DNA from: Algibacillus agarilyticus
GTDB lineage: Bacteria > Pseudomonadota > Gammaproteobacteria > Enterobacterales > Alteromonadaceae
DNA: 64,000 nucleotides
Reading direction: 5' to 3'
Assembly: GCF_003286125.1 (NCBI RefSeq)
Contig: NZ_QMED01000012.1
Coordinates: forward strand, 314-64,313
Shown here in pieces: positions 26,507 to 36,060 of the stretch; within the stretch, counting starts at the first letter, position 1, and each line of letters opens with the position of its first letter. The translations under genes and the position numbers were made by a program. Under the pieces are notes generated by a model. That model saw nothing but the letters and a program-made list of their open reading frames with translations. It was not told the DNA's origin and ran no database searches.

Positions 26507-29500
26507 TTACTTACTGATGTCTTTTATAAAATTAGTCACGCGCTTGGGTGAGATCGCATATTGTGTGCCTAAATTTTGTGCAAAAATAGAAACTCGCAAT
26601 TCTTGTAGCATATAATAAAGCTCTCGATACTCTGTTGGCGAGGGTAACGGTTTAAATAAATGCTCAAGATAAACTTGCGCTTGCTCTTCACAGTTCACTA
26701 CCGTGTCGCGATTTAATCGGTCGCGTACGGGATCTGATTTTAATTTTTCCATTCTGCGTACAATCGCATCTAAGTAACGCTGCAGATGACTTAAGTTATC
26801 AACCCCATGAAAACGCACAAAGCCTTTAAATATTAACGTTTCGAGCTGTGCTTTTAAATCTGATTGCGCTTGGATCATTTCAAAGCTAGTTTTACCTTTT
26901 AACTGTTTGGCTATTTGATGTGAGGTCGTCAGTACTTTCTCAACTTGTTGGGCAACCTTTAAAACAATATCGCAAATATCCGCTTTTATCGTATTGAGTA
27001 ATTTAAGATAATCAGCTTCATTACGGATATTTAGCGCCTGTGTTAATACAAACTGCTCAACACTGGCTTCAACGCAGTCTTGGATCAAATCATTAATTTG
27101 ACCAAATGGATTAAAATACAAACCTAATTTGGCTTTATTGGGTAACTTTTCGCGTAAATAAGATAAAGGAGAAGGTATATTTAAACAAATGAGCCTAACA
27201 ACCCCTGCGGTATGCTGAAAATTGGCCAGTTCAAGCGAGTCGAATAACTTGATCGAGGCTGACGTTTTATCATCATGCAAAGCCGGATACGCTTTAACTT
27301 GGTAATTACCGCGTTTTTTACTGTATTCAACCGGTAACTCAATATCAGGCCATTGTGTTAAACCTTTTTGCTCAATACCATCATCAGCCACTTTACTTAA
27401 TGTTTGTTTTAACTGACCTTGGAGTTTGTGCTTCAAAGTTGCTAAATCACCATCGGTTGCGATGGGCTTATCGTGTTCATCAACGACCGTAAATTTAGGC
27501 ACTAAATGCGCAGGTATTTGCGACATATCCCAGCTTTCGGGTGGAATGCGAATACCCGATAAACGTAAAAGCTCTTTAGTGACGGCTTCGATTAATGGTA
27601 AGTCTTTATGCTTACCTAAAGCTTTCATACACGCATCGGCAAAATTAGGAGCGGGTACAAAGTTACGACGTAACGCTTTAGGGAGTGATTTTATTAATGC
27701 AACAATTAACTCATGTTGATACGCTGGAATTGTCCAATCAAACCCTTTATCTTCAATTTGATTTAACAAGGGCAAAGGTATTTTTACGTGTATACCATCT
27801 TCAGATTTACCTGGCTCAAATACATAATCGAGTTTTAAATCAATATTACCTTGTTGCCATTGATCAGGGTAAGCCGCCGCGGTGACATGATCGGCTTCAT
27901 GTTTCATTAAATCATCTTTACTAAATTTAAGTAAATCCGGTTGCTCACGTTTGGCTTGATTCCACCACTTTTTAAAATGTTGTGTATCGGCTATATCAGC
28001 CGGTATTTTTTCATTATAAAAATTAAATAAATCATCTTCATCAATCAATATATCACGTCGACGTGCCTTATCTTCTAGCTCAATAACTTCGTCTATCAGT
28101 TGGTTATTATGCTCGATAAAATCAACTTTAAAATTTAACTGGCGATTGATGAGCGCTTCGCGAATAAATAATTCATGACTGATCACCGGATCAATTTTAC
28201 TGTATTGAATACGCCGGCGATTAACGATAGGTAAGCCATAAAGCTTTTGTGTTTCGAAGGCAACAACTGATTGGCGTTTTTTCTCCCAGTGAGGTTCATC
28301 ATATTGATATTTAACAAGGTGCTGTGAAAATTCTTCCAACCATTCGACTTCTATTCCGGCATTATTGCGGGCATATAGACGACTGGTTTCAACCAACTCA
28401 CTGGCGATGATCCATTTAGGCTGTTTTTTAAATAAAGCAGAGCCTGGGAAAATATGAAATTGACTATTTCGAGCGCCAATATAGCCTTTTTCATTATGTT
28501 TATTACCGACATGACTCAGCAACCCTGGTAGTAAAGATTTATGGATCGCATCGTCACCGGCCGGGTTATCATTCATGTTTAAATTTAAATCTTTTAAACT
28601 TTGATTGGTCTGACTAAACAAGTCTTGCCACTCTCGCACGCGTAAGTAATTAAGAAACTCGACGCGACACATGCGTCTAAACTGATTACCCGATAGCTGC
28701 TGCTGCATTTCTTTTAAATAGTCCCATAACTTGAGAAAACTTAAAAAATCAGAACCTTCTGCATTAAAACGTTTATGCATTTCGTCAGCTTTGTTTTGCT
28801 GATCATTAGGCCTTTCTCTTGGGTCTTGAATACTTAATGCCGCCGCGATGACCGTTGTTTCGTACAAACTATTTTGGTTTACGGCTGCAACCAGCATACG
28901 CGCTAAACGCGGATCAATCGGTAGCCTTGATACTTGTTTACCAATACTCGTGAGCGTAAATTGACTTGAGCGCCCTTTTTGATTTGATTTATGTCGGCTG
29001 GCTTTCGTTTTACTCACACAACCTAATTCAAGTAGTAAATTAACCCCGTCATTAATGCTGCGCCCATCAGGTGGCTGAACAAAAGGAAACTGCTCAATGT
29101 CGCCCAAGCCAAGCGCCAGCATTTGTAATATAACCGACGCTAAATTAGTACGTAGAATTTCGGGGTCGGTAAATTCAGGGCGTCCATTAAAATCATCTTC
29201 ACTGTAAAGTCGAATGCAGATACCATCAGCGACACGTCCACAACGCCCTTTACGCTGATTTGCACTGGCTTGAGAAATCGCTTCGATAGGTAAACGTTGA
29301 ACTTTGGTTCGATAACTGTAGCGTGATATACGCGCGGTTCCGGGGTCTATAACATAACGAATGCCCGGTACGGTTAATGATGTTTCGGCAACATTGGTGG
29401 ACAACACAATTCGACGACCGGTATGCGATTGAAAAACGCGATTTTGTTCATTCGCTGATAGTCGTGCATAAAGCGGCAATATTTCGGTATGACGCAAATT

Positions 29501-30421
29501 TCGTTTTTCGAGTGCTTCAGCAGTGTCGCGAATTTCTCGCTCTCCATTCATAAAAATAAGCACATCACCAGGCGGTTCTTTTTGTAGTTCATCTACCGCA
29601 TCAAAAATAGCTTGCAATTGATCACGCTCAGTATCGTTACTGTCATTAATGGCTTGGTATCGTACTTCAACCGGAAAGGTTCGGCCTGAAACTTCTATGA
29701 TCGGTGCGCCACTAAAGTGATTAGAAAAACGCTCAGGGTCGATCGTGGCCGAGGTAATAATTAATTTAAGATCACGTCGTTTAATGAGCAGTTGCTTTAA
29801 ATAACCTAAAATAAAATCAATGTTTAAACTGCGCTCATGCGCTTCATCAATGATGATCGTATCGTACTGATTTAAAAACCGATCGTGTTGCATTTCAGTT
29901 AATAAGATACCGTCGGTCATGAGTTTAATGTAAGCCGTATCTGACATTTGGTCGTTAAACCGCACCTTATAACCGACCTTTTCACCTATTTTAGTTTTGA
30001 GCTCTTCTGCTATTCGATCACAAACGGTACGAGCCGCTAATCGACGAGGCTGCGTATGGCCGATAAAACCATTTAAACCGCGTCCGGCTTCTAAGCACAT
30101 TTTAGGTAATTGGGTGGTTTTACCCGAGCCGGTTTCACCCGCCACAATAACAACTTGGTGCTGTTTGATCGCGGCAATAATATCGTCACGTTTTTGGCTA
30201 ACGGGTAATTGCTCGGGGTATGTGATATCGGGAAGGCCAGATCGACGTGCATCTTTGCGCGCAATAGAGGTATCAAGTTGTGCTTGCCACTTATCGAGTG
30301 CGGCTTGTTTTTTATCTTCGGCAAGTTTTAAACAATGTAAATATTGTCTTTTTAAACGAAAAAAATCAGCTTGGTAACATTGCTTAAGTTGAGACGGAAA
30401 AGATGGGCGAACCTGAGACAA
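26507..30421 (-). CDS. hrpA: ATP-dependent RNA helicase HrpA (DEAH box)
   Basis: 1304 aa, matching E. coli HrpA (1300). A DEAH/RHA helicase implicated in rescue of stalled or collided ribosomes and mRNA processing. Walker A GETGSGKTTQ is near residue 95, DEAHERS near 192, the SAT motif (ITSATI) near 223 and the QRKGRCGRV motif near 385. The helicase-associated domains follow, then the long C-terminal region (~700-1300) typical of bacterial HrpA. All motifs are intact. It is transcribed alone, with MITE copies near both ends. Confidence 0.95.
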   Translation of the reverse strand: MSQVRPSFPSQLKQCYQADFFRLKRQYLHCLKLAEDKKQAALDKWQAQLDTSIARKDARRSGLPDITYPEQLPVSQKRDDIIAAIKQHQVVIVAGETGSGKTTQLPKMCLEAGRGLNGFIGHTQPRRLAARTVCDRIAEELKTKIGEKVGYKVRFNDQMSDTAYIKLMTDGILLTEMQHDRFLNQYDTIIIDEAHERSLNIDFILGYLKQLLIKRRDLKLIITSATIDPERFSNHFSGAPIIEVSGRTFPVEVRYQAINDSNDTERDQLQAIFDAVDELQKEPPGDVLIFMNGEREIRDTAEALEKRNLRHTEILPLYARLSANEQNRVFQSHTGRRIVLSTNVAETSLTVPGIRYVIDPGTARISRYSYRTKVQRLPIEAISQASANQRKGRCGRVADGICIRLYSEDDFNGRPEFTDPEILRTNLASVILQMLALGLGDIEQFPFVQPPDGRSINDGVNLLLELGCVSKTKASRHKSNQKGRSSQFTLTSIGKQVSRLPIDPRLARMLVAAVNQNSLYETTVIAAALSIQDPRERPNDQQNKADEMHKRFNAEGSDFLSFLKLWDYLKEMQQQLSGNQFRRMCRVEFLNYLRVREWQDLFSQTNQSLKDLNLNMNDNPAGDDAIHKSLLPGLLSHVGNKHNEKGYIGARNSQFHIFPGSALFKKQPKWIIASELVETSRLYARNNAGIEVEWLEEFSQHLVKYQYDEPHWEKKRQSVVAFETQKLYGLPIVNRRRIQYSKIDPVISHELFIREALINRQLNFKVDFIEHNNQLIDEVIELEDKARRRDILIDEDDLFNFYNEKIPADIADTQHFKKWWNQAKREQPDLLKFSKDDLMKHEADHVTAAAYPDQWQQGNIDLKLDYVFEPGKSEDGIHVKIPLPLLNQIEDKGFDWTIPAYQHELIVALIKSLPKALRRNFVPAPNFADACMKALGKHKDLPLIEAVTKELLRLSGIRIPPESWDMSQIPAHLVPKFTVVDEHDKPIATDGDLATLKHKLQGQLKQTLSKVADDGIEQKGLTQWPDIELPVEYSKKRGNYQVKAYPALHDDKTSASIKLFDSLELANFQHTAGVVRLICLNIPSPLSYLREKLPNKAKLGLYFNPFGQINDLIQDCVEASVEQFVLTQALNIRNEADYLKLLNTIKADICDIVLKVAQQVEKVLTTSHQIAKQLKGKTSFEMIQAQSDLKAQLETLIFKGFVRFHGVDNLSHLQRYLDAIVRRMEKLKSDPVRDRLNRDTVVNCEEQAQVYLEHLFKPLPSPTEYRELYYMLQELRVSIFAQNLGTQYAISPKRVTNFIKDISK

Positions 30422-30550
30422 AACGACAAAACCTCTATAAAACAGCTAAAATATACACATTCACTTAACTAACCAAAACTAAAATGATAAAAGTTTAAAT
30501 GACGACTGTGAGCACAAAGTGCATATGATAACAGTTTTTAGGCTGAACTA

Positions 30551-30578
30551 AGAAACAAAAAAGCCGAGTAAACTCGGC
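30551..30578 (-). terminator. Rho-independent terminator, minus strand
   Basis: GCCGAGT/ACTCGGC stem (30563-30578) followed on the minus strand by TTTTTTGTTTC. It probably served the CBS gene at 30885; MITE copy B now separates the two. Confidence 0.75.
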
Positions 30579-30605
30579 AATTGCTCAGGGGATTAACTCA
30601 GAGGC

Positions 30606-30877
30606 TATAGTCAAAGCGATCGGGTTTTAGGGGCAGGTTTCTAGTTCCAGACGAAACCGAAGTACTTACATCCATGTCAGCAAAGCCGTCAAAGCTACCG
30701 TGTCCAGCTCTCGCCCCTTACCTGCATCCATGCAGGCAAGCTTCGAGACCCCATGAGCATATGCTCTACTATGTGATTGGGGCCGCCTAAATGGATTTAG
30801 GTGTTAGAACGACGCAAGAGCCAAAGTCGAGAGAAAGCGCTTACAATGAACCATAAAACCTGAGCGAGAAGACTATA
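30606..30877 (-). mobile_element. MITE-like element, copy B (272 bp, longest)
   Basis: Opposite orientation to copy A. It has the same TATAGTC/GACTATA ends and hairpins plus an extra ~95 bp of internal sequence (GGCAGGTTTCTAGTTCCAGA..., ACTTACATCCATGT, and a segment around 30785-30840) missing from A. It is inserted between the CBS gene stop (30885) and the hairpin at 30563. Confidence 0.8.
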
Positions 30878-30884
30878 CTTAAAA

Positions 30885-31304
30885 TTAAGCAACCGTGTGA
30901 TAAGCATCATGTAAATGGTGATCAATAGCGACCATTATATCGTGGCGCGATATTAAACCTAACAAAACACCATCATCATCTATTACGGGGTAAACTCTTG
31001 GCCGGTTTTTTGCCATGGCTTGTGCTAATTCAATAACAGATGCATAAGGCCTAACCGATTTTACATCGGTGATCATAAACTCACCTACCGACGCGATATT
31101 TTCACGGTAATAGGTTGAGGCAAGCATTTTACTAATACAATCTTGCTCAGACAAAAAGCCAATGACTTTTTTGTCGGGTCCTAAGACCGGTCCACCTGAC
31201 TGGTTACTCTTAATTAAAAGCTCCACAGCAACGGCTACTGACATGTCGGGTGTAAATGTAACAGGACGAACTTTCATATAATCTTTAACTTGAATCGATT
31301 CCAT
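30885..31304 (-). CDS. CBS-domain-pair protein
   Basis: 139 aa composed of two CBS domains (residues ~1-60 and 72-130), a fold that usually senses adenine nucleotides. VKDYMKVRPVTFTPDMSVAVAVELLIKSNQSG, GFLSEQDC and GLISRHDIM are typical. I chose ATG 31304 (MESIQV), which has GAGGT 6 bp upstream, over an in-frame opening 39 bp earlier. There is no effector domain, so it probably acts by binding a partner. Its target is unknown. Confidence 0.85.
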   Translation of the reverse strand: MESIQVKDYMKVRPVTFTPDMSVAVAVELLIKSNQSGGPVLGPDKKVIGFLSEQDCISKMLASTYYRENIASVGEFMITDVKSVRPYASVIELAQAMAKNRPRVYPVIDDDGVLLGLISRHDIMVAIDHHLHDAYHTVA

Positions 31305-31524
31305 AAATACCTCACATGTTCTTAAGTCACTGCAAAAAAGCAATACAATTTTTTCAACCTTGCTTTTTAGACTCGTTATACTTTTTGCTTAACATCACAA
31401 AAAAGTAAACGTTAATATAAGCTTAGATGCTGTTTTGAAAAAGACCGCATATTTATTAATTCAAAAAAGCATATAGGTAGATAAATTAGCTTTAAGAGCG
31501 TGAGGTCATGATTTAAATCTTATT

Positions 31525-31574
31525 GATAAAGATAAAGATAAAAATAAAAATAAAAATAGAGATAGAGATAGAGA
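31525..31574. repeat. Hexanucleotide microsatellite (GATAAA / AATAAA / GATAGA)
   Basis: About eight consecutive 6-bp units: two to three GATAAA, three AATAAA and three GATAGA. It starts 6 bp beyond the stop of the DUF2835 gene, in its 3' flank. Such tracts change length by slippage. Confidence 0.9.
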
Positions 31575-31580
31575 TTACGC

Positions 31581-31805
31581 TTATTTTACCTGCTGGAAAG
31601 ATTGTATTTTATTATGACTATCAACAATCATACAAAAAACACCTTTTATGCCATTGGGCTTGATAAATTTACGTAAATTTGCAGACGGTAGTTGCACCCT
31701 CAAACCATTATGAGCAGTGGCCGTTACGGTGTGATGTAACCCCGTATAAAGCTGCTCACACTCTTGAATGCTAACATCTAATGAAAAAAAATAAGTTTGA
31801 CTCAT
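31581..31805 (-). CDS. DUF2835 family protein
   Basis: 74 aa. Matches DUF2835, a small gammaproteobacterial family: an initial YFFSLDVSIQECEQLYTG, a central V-A-A-NGLRVQLPSANLRKFI and an end GIKGVFCMIVDSHNKIQSFQ. Function unknown; the family is cytoplasmic. It follows pepN on the same strand after about 90 bp. Confidence 0.82.
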   Translation of the reverse strand: MSQTYFFSLDVSIQECEQLYTGLHHTVTATAHNGLRVQLPSANLRKFIKPNGIKGVFCMIVDSHNKIQSFQQVK

Positions 31806-31898
31806 GGTATAAATTATAAAATAAGGAGCGGTAAAGCGAGGTTAATTAGCCCAGAATAAGCAACCGGGCTATCACCTGAAGATACCGCTAATTAATGA

Positions 31899-34514
31899 TT
31901 AAGCTAATGCCTTCGTTATTTTTTCGTATAAATCATTTGATAGATTGTCGGTTGCTGCAATACGCGTTAACTCGGCTTTAATCATATTTTGTCGTGCATG
32001 ATCTAAACTACCAAATTGAATAAGCGGGGTAATTAATCGGGCTGCAATTTGTGGGTTAATGGCATTAAGCTCAATTAATTTGTCGGCTAAATATTGATAA
32101 CCTAACCCATCTTTGGCGTGGAACGCTTTAGGGTTATTCATTGCAAAAGCCCCAATTAACGCCCGTACTCGATTCGGGTTATTAAGGGTAAAATCGTTAT
32201 GTTGCTCTAAGGCTTTAATGTTAACAAGGGCTTGTGATGATTCATGTGTTGCTTGTAGATTTAACCATTTGTCCATCACTAAACTATCGCCTGTCCATTG
32301 ACGTTCAAATTGAGACATCAATTTAGCAAACAACGTTTCATTAGCAACCGAAGCGGCCGCCAGTGCACCTAAGGTATCGGTCATGTTGTCCGCTTGCAAA
32401 AATTGCGCTTCAATCACCCCTGTTATATCCATTGTTGTTTGATGCGCTAATAAATTTAAGGCGGTATTGCGTAATGCGCGCTTGCCAATTTCATTAGCAT
32501 CAAATGCGTAAGATCCCGCATGTAATTGTTGAACAACATCCGCTAACGGTTGGCTTAAACTATCGGCTAAAAAGGCAACAAACGCATCGCGTGCTGAGAT
32601 AATAAGATCAATATCAATTTGCTCATATTCAGCTAATAACGTGGCTACACTAGGCACTTTTAATATTTCAGCAACTAATTCGTCATCACGGTTTTCATCC
32701 GCTAATAATGTCGCTATAACCGTATTAATAACCGAAGAGAATGGGTGTTCAGGGTTTGCGATACGCGCTTTAATATGTTGAATAAAGAGTGTTTGTGTTA
32801 ACTCCCAACGAGAATAACCACTCGTTTCCGCTTTAATTAAAGTAGCTAATGCGTCATCACTATAAGTGTAATGCAGTTGTACCGGAGCCGAAAAATCACG
32901 TAAAAGTGAAACAAACGGTTGTTCTTGTATATCGTCAAGTACGAATGTTTGCTGTGTTTCAGTTAAATTAAGTACTTGTTCTGCACCGCCAGTGATAGAA
33001 AGCGGCTCGCCATTGCGATTGAAAAAAGCAACATTAACCGGTATGTGTAAATCTTGCTTTTCAGGTTGCACCGTGCTGGGTTTGGTTTCTTGCGCGAGGG
33101 TTAAAGTGTATTGCTTTGTGGTTTCATTATAATTTTCAGATACCGTGACTTGTGGGGTACCACTTTGGCTGTACCAGCGTTTAAATAACGTTAAATCAAC
33201 TTGTTCGGTATTTGCATCTTGCATAGCCGCGACAAAGTCATCACAGGTAACCGCTTGACCATCGTGACGTTCAAAATACAATTTCATGCCTTTTTGAAAG
33301 CCAGCTTCGCCTAATATGCTGTGTAGCATACGGATCACTTCAGCGCCTTTATCGTAAACGGTAACCGTATAAAAATTACTTTGCTCAATAACCGAGTCTG
33401 GACGAATAGGATGCGCCATAGGCCCTGCGTCTTCAGCAAATTGATGACTACGCATGACTTTAACTTGCTGAATGCGATTAACACCGCGCGACCCCAGATC
33501 CATACTAAACTCTTGATCACGAAAAACAGTTAAACCTTCTTTTAATGATAATTGGAACCAATCGCGACAGGTCACCCGATTACCGGTCCAGTTATGAAAA
33601 TATTCATGCCCGACAATCGATTCAATCATAAGATAATCAGCATCGGTAGCGCTCGTCGGGTCAGCTAATACACATTTAGAATTAAAAACATTTAACCCTT
33701 TATTTTCCATTGCGCCCATGTTGAAAAAATCAACCGCAACAATCATATAGATATCTAAGTCATATTCTAAACCGAAGCGCTCTTCATCCCATTGCATGGC
33801 TTTTTTTAATGATTCAATCGCAAACGGTGCGCGCCCTAAATTACCTTTATCAACATATAAGGCTAATTTAATTTCACGTCCGCTGCCTGTTGTGTAGGTG
33901 TCTTCAAGTACATCTAAATCACCGGCAACTAAAGCAAATAAATAAGCGGGTTTTGGAAAAGGGTCTTCCCACGTGACTTTAGTCAATTGTGGCGAGAGTG
34001 TTTGTTTAGCTATTTGATTACCATTAGATAATAAACACGGGTACTGAGCTTCATCTGCGATGATATGCGTTGTAAATTTAGCCAACACATCGGGACGATC
34101 AGGGTAATACGTGATCTTTCTAAAACCTTCGGCTTCACATTGTGTACAAAACACCCCGGCTGATTGATATAAACCTTCAAGCGACGTGTTGTTTGCAGGA
34201 TCGACTTCATTTTCAATCGTTAACGTAAAACGGGTGAGTGCTGGGGTAAGCGTCAGTGATTGATCATCCAGTTCATATTGTGCGGGCGTTAATAATACAT
34301 CATTTAATTTAACCGATAATAACGTTAAGTTTTTACCATCCAGTACGAGTTGTTTACTCGTCGCTTCGGGGTTTTCATAATACTCAACAACCGCTGTTAC
34401 TTTGGTTTTATGATCATCTAATTGAAAGGTCAAATCTACACTTTCAACTAAAAATGAAGGCACCTTATAATCGGTTAAAAATTTAGCTTGCGGGGCTGTA
34501 TTATCTGTTTTCAT
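31899..34514 (-). CDS. pepN: Aminopeptidase N (M1 zinc metallopeptidase)
   Basis: 871 aa (E. coli PepN 870). It removes N-terminal residues from peptides in the cytoplasm. The substrate-binding GAMENKGLNVFN is near residue 262, zinc motif HEYFHNW near 299 with the downstream Glu in LKEGLTVFRDQEF, and YDKGAEV contributes the transition-state Tyr. I chose ATG 34514, with AAGGA 7 bp upstream; a GTG immediately before it is the alternative. It lies about 53 bp after the NhaC gene and may share its transcript. Confidence 0.96.
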   Translation of the reverse strand: MKTDNTAPQAKFLTDYKVPSFLVESVDLTFQLDDHKTKVTAVVEYYENPEATSKQLVLDGKNLTLLSVKLNDVLLTPAQYELDDQSLTLTPALTRFTLTIENEVDPANNTSLEGLYQSAGVFCTQCEAEGFRKITYYPDRPDVLAKFTTHIIADEAQYPCLLSNGNQIAKQTLSPQLTKVTWEDPFPKPAYLFALVAGDLDVLEDTYTTGSGREIKLALYVDKGNLGRAPFAIESLKKAMQWDEERFGLEYDLDIYMIVAVDFFNMGAMENKGLNVFNSKCVLADPTSATDADYLMIESIVGHEYFHNWTGNRVTCRDWFQLSLKEGLTVFRDQEFSMDLGSRGVNRIQQVKVMRSHQFAEDAGPMAHPIRPDSVIEQSNFYTVTVYDKGAEVIRMLHSILGEAGFQKGMKLYFERHDGQAVTCDDFVAAMQDANTEQVDLTLFKRWYSQSGTPQVTVSENYNETTKQYTLTLAQETKPSTVQPEKQDLHIPVNVAFFNRNGEPLSITGGAEQVLNLTETQQTFVLDDIQEQPFVSLLRDFSAPVQLHYTYSDDALATLIKAETSGYSRWELTQTLFIQHIKARIANPEHPFSSVINTVIATLLADENRDDELVAEILKVPSVATLLAEYEQIDIDLIISARDAFVAFLADSLSQPLADVVQQLHAGSYAFDANEIGKRALRNTALNLLAHQTTMDITGVIEAQFLQADNMTDTLGALAAASVANETLFAKLMSQFERQWTGDSLVMDKWLNLQATHESSQALVNIKALEQHNDFTLNNPNRVRALIGAFAMNNPKAFHAKDGLGYQYLADKLIELNAINPQIAARLITPLIQFGSLDHARQNMIKAELTRIAATDNLSNDLYEKITKALA

Positions 34515-34567
34515 CACGAAATCCTTGTGCTTAAATTCATAATTTAAGCGAATGGGTAAAATTAAGG

Positions 34568-36013
34568 TTATTTATTATTTTTGAGAATTTTAAAATCCAT
34601 ATATCCGTAGATAATGGCGAGTAACGGGTTTATCAAGTTAAAAAAGCAATAGAGAGCATAATCAAATGGATTAACGAGTAAAACACTGTGCATATAAGCG
34701 CCACAAGTATTCCAAGGGATTAAAGGCGACGTTAACGTCCCCGCATCTTCAATCGTGCGAGACAAATTGAGATTATCCAATCCCTTTCTTTCGTATTCTT
34801 CTTTATACATACGCCCCGGCATGACAATGGAAATATATTGGTCAGCGGTAACCATATTTGTGCCTATGCAAGTAGCAACAGTGCTCGCGATAAGCCCACC
34901 TGATGTTTTGACTTTAGCGATGATGGCTTGAATGATTGCGGCTAAAAAACCTGCTTTTTCCATAACCGCACCAAATATCATGGCAGAGATAATTAACCAT
35001 ATCGTATTTAACATACTGCTCATCCCGCCTCCACTTAGCAAATCATCTAAATCGGGCAACCCCGTATCAATAACAACACCATCAAATAAGATAGCCCATA
35101 GTGATTGAAAAATAATTAGCGGATCTTCACTTTGTGCTAATTTGATTAAGGCCGCTGGCTGAAATAGAACCGCCCAAACCAACCCGATTAAGGCACCTAA
35201 AAAAATGGCGGGAAAAGCAGGCATTTTTTTATAAGCTAAAAATAACAAGATTATCAGCGGCAATAACATTAATAGGCTTATATCAAAATGATGTTTTAAA
35301 CTATTTTTTAATTCAACAATTTTTGCCGGTTCGGCGCCACTTGTTGTAAAAATACCAATAAATATAAAAACAATTAGCGTGATAATAATACTCGGCAAGC
35401 TGGTTAAAGCCATATAACGGATATGAGAGAATAGATCAGTGCCTGTTACGGCTGGGGCTAAATTGGTGGTGTCAGAGAAAGGTGACATTTTGTCACCAAA
35501 ATAAGCTCCCGATATAATGGCACCCGCCGTTATGGCTTCATTCATGCCAAGGCCCTGTGCAACCCCTATTAATGCTACGCCGATAGTCGCGGCAACAGTC
35601 CATGAACTGCCAATACTTAACGCCACCACGGCACAAATAAGGCACGTAGCCGCATAAAAATAATTACCACTCAGTAATGATAGCCCGTAATAAATTAAAG
35701 TCGGGACGGTACCTGATATGCTCCAAGTCCCGATTAAAGCACCAACGGCCAGTAAAATTAAAATAGCCCCCATGGATAAAGAAATGCCTTTTATCATAGA
35801 GGCTTCAATAATACGCCAAGATAGTCCTTGTTTAATTGCGATTAAGGCCGCCACAAAAGCACTGACAATAAGCGCTATTTGATTAGGGCCATAAGAAGAA
35901 TTATCACTGAATAGGTAAACAGAGCTACTCAACAAAATAACGAGGGTAAATAACGGCACAAGCGCCGATATTAAACTGGGTAAGGTTTTATTAGACTCGT
36001 TGATTAGTGTCAT
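34568..36013 (-). CDS. Na+/H+ antiporter, NhaC family
   Basis: 481 aa with about 11-12 membrane segments. It belongs to the NhaC/IT superfamily: the conserved GAIISGAYFGDKMSPFSDTTNLAPAV block near residue 165-190 and TAD-YISIVMPGRMYK near 395 are characteristic. It should extrude Na+ in exchange for H+. It lies 47 bp after an NSS sodium-coupled transporter and before pepN, which suggests it returns Na+ that enters with amino acids (inference). Confidence 0.87.
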   Translation of the reverse strand: MTLINESNKTLPSLISALVPLFTLVILLSSSVYLFSDNSSYGPNQIALIVSAFVAALIAIKQGLSWRIIEASMIKGISLSMGAILILLAVGALIGTWSISGTVPTLIYYGLSLLSGNYFYAATCLICAVVALSIGSSWTVAATIGVALIGVAQGLGMNEAITAGAIISGAYFGDKMSPFSDTTNLAPAVTGTDLFSHIRYMALTSLPSIIITLIVFIFIGIFTTSGAEPAKIVELKNSLKHHFDISLLMLLPLIILLFLAYKKMPAFPAIFLGALIGLVWAVLFQPAALIKLAQSEDPLIIFQSLWAILFDGVVIDTGLPDLDDLLSGGGMSSMLNTIWLIISAMIFGAVMEKAGFLAAIIQAIIAKVKTSGGLIASTVATCIGTNMVTADQYISIVMPGRMYKEEYERKGLDNLNLSRTIEDAGTLTSPLIPWNTCGAYMHSVLLVNPFDYALYCFFNLINPLLAIIYGYMDFKILKNNK

Positions 36014-36060
36014 AGTGAAAAGCTCAGTATCTCGAGCTTAACCATTTTGTAAGCTCAAGC

